DNA of 64,000 nt, from assembly GCA_038380795.1 (NCBI GenBank), contig CM076272.1, forward strand, positions 4,522,001 through 4,586,000, given 5' to 3'. Below are positions 58,250 to 64,000 of this stretch, piece after piece. Each line of letters starts with the position of its first letter. The stretch's first letter is position 1. A program made the position numbers and the translations under genes. The notes under the pieces are model-generated. The model had not been told where the DNA came from. It was given only the letters and a program-made list of their open reading frames with translations, and did no database searches. Source of the stretch: Pyrocephalus nanus. Taxonomy: Eukaryota; Chordata; Aves; Passeriformes; Tyrannidae.

Positions 58250-61200
58250 GTCTCCAAGGACCGGGAGACACAAGCTCATCAGTGCAGCATCCCCCACCTG
58301 GCTCAAGAGAACTCAGAATGGGTGAGGCCAGGGAAGTCTCCAGTCAGCTGGCAGTAACCTGCTTGTCCCGCTCAGGGAAAGCACATCCCTGTCCGGTGCA
58401 GAGCCAGAGCACAGCTGATGTGCTGTGTGGGGGAGAGAGAGGCAGACTGAGAGTTAATCCGTGTCCTTGGCTTCAAGTTGAGAGCTGCTGCAGGAGTGGG
58501 AGAGATCTGGAAAGCACCCAAATGTTTGTGGGGCCTGCCACCAGATTCTCCCTCTAGCATGCAAGCCATCCTGTGGGTAGGGAGGAGGGATGCAGTCTCC
58601 AAGTGCTGCCAAGGGAAGAGCAGCTCTGCCACAGCCCACTCCCTGAGCCCATCCTTGTGCCATCTGCCAGGCCAGGGTACCCTCTCACCACTCCCTAATC
58701 CAGCTCAGCCAGAAGGAGCTGTCCTTTCCCATGGTCTGCACGTGCGTAAACACTTCCCTTCTGCCTCCTGGTCCCTGAGGATGGATGGATGGATTGGGGT
58801 ACATGAGGAATTAGCAAGTGTACTGCTGGTGTCCCACATTTCAGTCCCCACAGGTTTTAGAAGACCAGAGCCCAGCTTGCTTCTCATGAGCACTCCCAAC
58901 CCAGACCTCTGTCAAACACCCCTTAGCTGAGGCCATTTTAGAAGTATTCACTTTTTTGCTCTTTAGGGCAGCAGGGGATCCTGGACCCATAGAGCCTGCA
59001 GAGACTGCAGCTTGGTGAGGAAGGCTGTGACTCCTCACCTCAGGAGCCCTTCAAAGCTGAATTCAGTCACCATGAACCTCAGCAGAGGGGAAGAGCTTCA
59101 GGCCCAGGTGATAACCACCAAAATGCTGTGTGCAGCCTGCTCTTTGTGCCAGGAGCACACAGGCTTGGTCAGATCAGCCCCACAGCTCTGACACCAGCCA
59201 TCTCTCACAGCACTGAGCCACAAAGAGCCTCCTTGCCCAACTGGTACAAGGTCCAGAATCTCCTTCTATCCAGGGCACAGTCCTGGTTGTGATCTCTGAC
59301 CGAAAAATCCACCCTGTTCCTGAGCTTCATGCACACACCCAGGGGCTCACCCCTAAAACCTCCCCAGCTCCATCCTTTCAAGGCAGCTGCAGTGGAGTGG
59401 CCGGGCAGAGGTTCCTGCTGAGCTGGGAGTGCCCCGGGGCAGCACCATGAGAGCAGGGCAGGCCCTTGGAGCCCCGACAAGGGCTGAGTGTCAGCAGGGC
59501 CCTCACACAGCCCTGCTTGACTCTGCTCTGCACAGAACACACACACGAGCAGAGCCACTTACCCGAGCTGCAGGAAGAGCCCTGACAGCAGAGGGGCCGT
59601 AACCTTTCGCTGAAATACAGTAACTTAAAAAAATAACGTTCTAAAGATGGAACAGACGCTCATCCATCACACCTTCAGCTGTGAGATGTCCCCTTCCTAC
59701 CAGCAGCCTTTTTTGTAAGCTGCATCCAGGCAACGCAACTACGCTCACTGATGGAGTCGTTACTGCGCACACCGCTCCAACCAGCCTGAGATAATTCCTG
59801 CTCACGGCTTGGGAACGGCTCCTGCTCAATCGCCTGGAAGGTGATTAAACACTGCAGCACTTAGATCCACACTGGCAGCCAGGCAGGCACAGGTCAGAGG
59901 GGACAGAGAGGATCTCGCCACGTGAATATCGAGTTTAAAGAGAAGCATCTCCCTCTGATCCCATTTCCAGCCTTTTGTGCAGTGTGAGCAGTAGGAACAG
60001 GTCAGACGAGAGGCTGCCTGTGTTGTGCTGTCACCTACAGCAGCATCCAGAGAGGGTGATTTGGACTCGAGCTTAAAAACCCCTCCAACCTCTGCTAGGA
60101 GGGAGGGGAAGGAGGCAGGCACCTCCTCTGGCCACCCTGAACGTGGATCCTGGACTATTGCTCCTCTGATCTCGGCTGCTGGCTCGCATGATCAGCCAGG
60201 ACCTTGAACCTCCTGCCTTGATCATTCTGAGCCATCCTGCCTGCCCTGCAACTTAGGAAATGTGGCATATATTCTGCAGGGGTGTGAGCACACTCACACT
60301 GAAACAAGAGCAGTTCAAGCCCTTTTATCAGGAAGTGATAACACCTGGACTTTGAGTACATATTCAGACTAGTTTAGTGATTAGTAGTTAATATTCTGGG
60401 TGATAGGATGTGTGAAATGCAAGCAAGAGGCTCTTTTGATCTCCCATCTTCGTGCTCATGGATCTTGGACTACATGGCAGGAGGAACCAAATGACTGCAG
60501 CCCTGGGCCGTGGGTGCTCATGTCCCCTGAGGAATGATGCTGTCCCCCCTCCCTGCTCTGCACCCCAAGATCCACTGTCCTGTCCCAGCCTGCCAGGTTT
60601 GCTGGAAGGAGGCAGTGGTGGTGAGAACTCATGGATTTTGAATAAAAACAGAGGTCACACCTGGGATCCCATGGATTCTATGGATATGGTGTATGAACAC
60701 GGGGGCCCAGCTCAGCCCAAGGGCCGGGCAGTTCTTGAGCCTGGGGAGAAGCTGAACACCACGATACAAGAGCTGGAGACATTCAGGCTGCTTGGGACAG
60801 CACACACAGGGACAGGCTGGGGCTGGGAAGATGCTTCCAGCTCATGGTGCTCAAAGGCAGCGCTCCCTGCTCCTCAGGGACACAGCACCTGCAGACCCAG
60901 CAAGGGAAGGAGGAGCAGGAGATGGAGCGCATGGGATGATCTAATCAAGGTCTGCTGCTAATGCCACGAGGACAGAAATGCTGTACTCTTTGGTTTATTT
61001 CTGTTTTGGTGCCCTAAGAGGAAAAAAGAAGACACCAGCAGCTCTCACTGCTGTAGGATTCTTGGAAGAAAACACTCCATCCAGCTGAGCTCCTGTAGAC
61101 AAATGAGGACTGGATCAGGACTAAGCAGGTGTGTTAAAACTCCCTCTAACTAAGTTTTAAAGCCCCTGAGGTGCTGCAGGCCTTACATTAATGCTCCACT

Positions 61201-61683
61201 TGACTTTCCAGGCTCTTTCCTTCCCTCACAGCCTCCTGAGGCCAAGTTGAATCCTATAGCAGTGTGCAGGGGGCACAAAGCCATTTTCCTGAGCTCCCCC
61301 TTTCAGGCAGATCAGATCACCTGCCACAGCCATGAAGCAGCTCAGAGACAGAACAGCATCCTGAGGGGCTGTCCAAGGGCAGGATGGCAGAGCTGTAAGT
61401 CCTGAGGGGACTTGTCAGCTTAAACTTTATCTGCTGGAGACCTGAGGGCCCTGAGCTCACGCTTGCAGAGCACTGCACTCACAGAACAGCTCCCACACTG
61501 CTGCAGTAGTTTCTCTGTTCTTTATAAGACTTTTCTTCCTTCACAAAGGTGGTGTTGTTGAGGCATTTTCTTTCTCATGAAGTGTTTGCCACAGCGTGTC
61601 TGGTGGTGCAGAGCTGCTGGAGGGGCATGACTTGACTTCCTGACCACAGCCTCGTGAACTGGTCAAGAACAGCCACATGCAAT
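58250..61683. other. Single-copy DNA, no gene seen
   Basis: No exon is supported. There is a short GGAT run near 58,778-58,795. Frames of 150 and 169 codons (58,478-58,930 and 60,452-60,961, plus) have no domain and no splice or promoter support. Confidence 0.4.
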
Positions 61684-61838
61684 CATACAGTCACGGAATG
61701 TGCTGAGCTGGAAGGGACCCATCAGGATCATCAACTCCTGGCCCTGTGCAGGACCCACCCAACAATCCCACCATGTGCCTGAGAGCACGGTCCAAACTTT
61801 CTGAACTCAGACAGGCTTGGTGCTGTGATCACTCAAGG
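61684..61838 (-). repeat. CR1-type 3' fragment of a different subfamily
   Basis: On plus it reads 'catacagtcacggaatgtg', 'ctgagctggaagggacccat', 'caggatcatcaactcctgg', 'ccctgtgcaggacccaccca', 'ccatgtgcctgagagcac', 'ggtccaaactttctgaactc' and 'gacaggcttggtgctgtga'. This wording belongs to an avian CR1 group distinct from the copies at 22-53 kb, in antisense. Similarity ends near 61,838. Confidence 0.85.
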
Positions 61839-64000
61839 GAGCTCCCATCCTCACAACCTCCTGGGCTGGACAAACCTAATCATTCCAAGGCCTGGGTGCT
61901 CCACCAACCATGTAGCCACGAGGATCAGAGCTGCATGGAAGGCACTGGCTGCCATCAGGGGCTGTGGGAGCAGAGGTACTCGGGTCACTCTGTGAAGATT
62001 GAAGCTGTACTGACTGTAGGGACCCCTTTCCAGGGTTTAGGAAAAACACCTTCCCAGGGGTGACAGCCAGGGGCTGGCTGATGGCTGCCCGAACACTGGG
62101 GACACAGCTCCGGCTCAGCAGGGCCCTTTGTTCTCTGACTTCATCCTCATCCTCATCCCTGGGCTGCTCTGAAAGGAAGTCTGTCCGAGACAAACATGTG
62201 GCACACAATGGCAGCCCGTGGGAGGGAGCAGATTGAGCTCTCTGTGCAAACCAACAGTGAAACCGTTCCTCGGTGGCTCCTCTCACGGGGCACTTCAAAG
62301 GCTCCAGCAGCCACAACGCCGCTGCTGCCCTGGGGGAGCACTGCCTGAATCCCCTCCGTGAATGAGAAGTCAAAATGAAAGCAGCTCCATTTGGCACGTG
62401 CATCCCTGTACAGATCCCTGAATGCTCAGCTCCTCATTGAACCTACAGCGGGCTGTTAATTCGTTATTCACTTCCCAGCCTGGAAGGAAAAGCATGTTAT
62501 ACCCGAGGGCCAGGACTGATGAACAGAGCCATAAATCAAGCAGTTTACAAGACCAGCAATTAGGAAACAAGCCGACAGAAGGGAGAACTCTGTCAGTAAT
62601 AAAGCAGACACACCACAGGATCTGCTGAGTGCTCAGAGCAACGGGGGACACGCAGTCCTTTCCACACTCCATCTCTAATTCTTCCAGTCATTCGCTGCCT
62701 TTTGCCTCTCATCTACTTCCCTCCTGCCCCCCTCCAGGTTTTCCTTGTTCTCTTCCCCCTCTCTTCCAAAAAGCCTATTCTTCCAGTGAATGCAAGAACA
62801 CACCTGCTGAGCGAATGGATTTGCCAGCTGCTGCCCCAGAGCTGAGACACGTGCTGGGTGCCAGCAGCTCCGGGGCGATGGACACACACAGTCCCACGGG
62901 TGCAGGGTGGGATGGGGGAGCAGGGTGCTGCTCTCCAGACAAAGGACTGCACAGGGCAGCAGCCCCTGCACAGGGGACAGCCCTGGAGGTCCCGGGATGG
63001 TGGTGCTGCAGGAGCAGCAGTGGCAGTGGCAGAACTGCTCAAGGAAGGAAGGGGTGACTCCAAACCACCTCGCCTGTCTCCTGCCCTACTCACCTCCTGG
63101 AACTCTTTTCCAGCACTGGTCACACCTTGACTTGGACAGCAACTTCCCAGACCCTTCCAACATCTCCTGCTCGATTCTTATTCCTTCTCCTTAGACATTG
63201 TTGCAAATTTGCTTTGCTCACTCCAAAGGATCTCCTGGAGTGGGGTCGCAAGGGGGTCTAGTGGGTTTAGACCCACTGTTTGTCCTGGTCCCACAGGCAG
63301 CACTCTGCCCTCACACAACCCCCCAGAGAAGGGAGGTAGTGCCTGGGACACTCCTGCTGGATGCTGCATTCCCGTGGAGCAGAGCAGCTGTTCCCCGCAT
63401 GCAGCACAGGCACACGAGGGAAATCCTAGTGCAGGACACAGCGGCTTAACCACCTCTCACATTCCCCTCCTGCTCCAGCACTACCACATCTCCAGGGCAT
63501 CACATATTTGGGAAACCACAGCCAGAGGGGATATATTTCATCTGCATTAGCCTTTGCCACCTACTGCGTGCACCAGTCTCCCTGCCACAAGAGGAACAGG
63601 GCTATTTATGGGCCTTATTTTGTCAAGGAAGGAGGGAGACCAGACACTGCTCCAATCATCCCAAGACTGAACGGATCAAGTGATGCCAAGTATGCGATAT
63701 CCCAGTGCAGCCTGGAGGAACTGTATGTAAAGAGTCTGCACCGCCTTGGAATGAGCATCATCCCTCCAATGTCCTCCCAGCTGCCTGTGGGTTGATGTTG
63801 AAGGGAAAGGCTAAAGATTTGTCTGGAAGAGTTGCTACTCCACGAGAGGAGGAAACATCTCCTGTAACCTTGAGCACAGAGAGATTAATAATCCGCCTCC
63901 TGCCGGGAGGTTTGAGGAGCTCTTTGGCAAGTGCCGCAGGACAAGGCTGCAATGGGAAGTCAAGTAATTAGGTCATTGCAGAGCAGAAGGAAAGCAAGCA
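61839..64000. other. Single-copy DNA, no gene seen
   Basis: No supported gene to the window's end. The word TCATCC is repeated three times near 62,140-62,158. A 175-codon minus frame (61,876-62,403) begins in single-copy DNA and has no domain, and 136-142-codon frames near 62,630-63,120 lie on both strands. Confidence 0.4.

Noticed and set aside
58778..58795. GGAT tetranucleotide run
   Set aside because: Only about three units, which is too short to be a microsatellite of interest.
1..64000. tRNA, rRNA, CRISPR array, bacterial operons or integrated virus
   Set aside because: I looked for tRNA box motifs, repeat-spacer patterns, ribosome binding sites before frames and retroviral catalytic motifs. 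I found none that would stand up, and composition and CR1 content are those of a bird chromosome.

Overview
This window looks like nuclear DNA from a bird, most likely a passerine or another neoavian. The main evidence is a scatter of truncated CR1 LINE copies with the typical avian 3' end: a stretch close to 'ggtcttttccaacctaaa' or 'aaggtcccttccaaccca', followed by a short array close to 'attctgtgat'. There are no bacterial operons, no rRNA or tRNA genes, no CRISPR array and no intact transposon. Apart from one first exon I see no protein-coding gene. Nearly all open frames are chance frames in GC-rich, repeat or antisense sequence.

Layout. Positions 1-294 are the 3' end of a CR1. Positions 295 to about 11,650 are AT-rich single-copy sequence with one eroded CR1 scrap. 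A strong CpG island covers about 11,660-12,860. Inside it, on the minus strand, is a convincing first coding exon (12,167 down to 12,062). It encodes a signal peptide and ends at a GTAAGC donor in phase 1. The gene therefore runs leftward, the left 12 kb would be its first intron (continuing off the window), and its promoter lies at about 12,200-12,600. I could not identify the gene. From 12.9 to 64 kb the window reads as upstream or intergenic DNA.

Repeats. Younger CR1 fragments lie at 22.0, 24.6, 28.0, 45.4, 49.2, 51.6, 52.8, 58.2 and 61.7 kb. Two much older CR1-type fragments still show reverse-transcriptase motifs (46.6 kb on plus, 50.8 kb on minus). An ancient MIR/L3-like tail lies near 15.7 kb. 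A 252-bp G-rich TGGGA array at 30,304-30,555 contains an 85-bp higher-order period, and a three-copy 24-bp minisatellite sits at 42,283-42,354.

The stretch from 28.1 to 45.4 kb has no CR1 that I can recognise. It holds most of the blocks that look regulatory: homeodomain/SOX-type motifs near 41.1-41.6 kb, a POU-type composite site at 38,852, and a minor CpG-rich patch at 39.4-39.8 kb. A plausible reading is a regulatory landscape upstream of the minus-strand gene or of a neighbouring gene, but this is inference. The longest open frame outside simple sequence (376 codons, 33,581-34,711) is longer than chance comfortably predicts. It has no recognisable domain, so it is reported as a finding and not as a gene.
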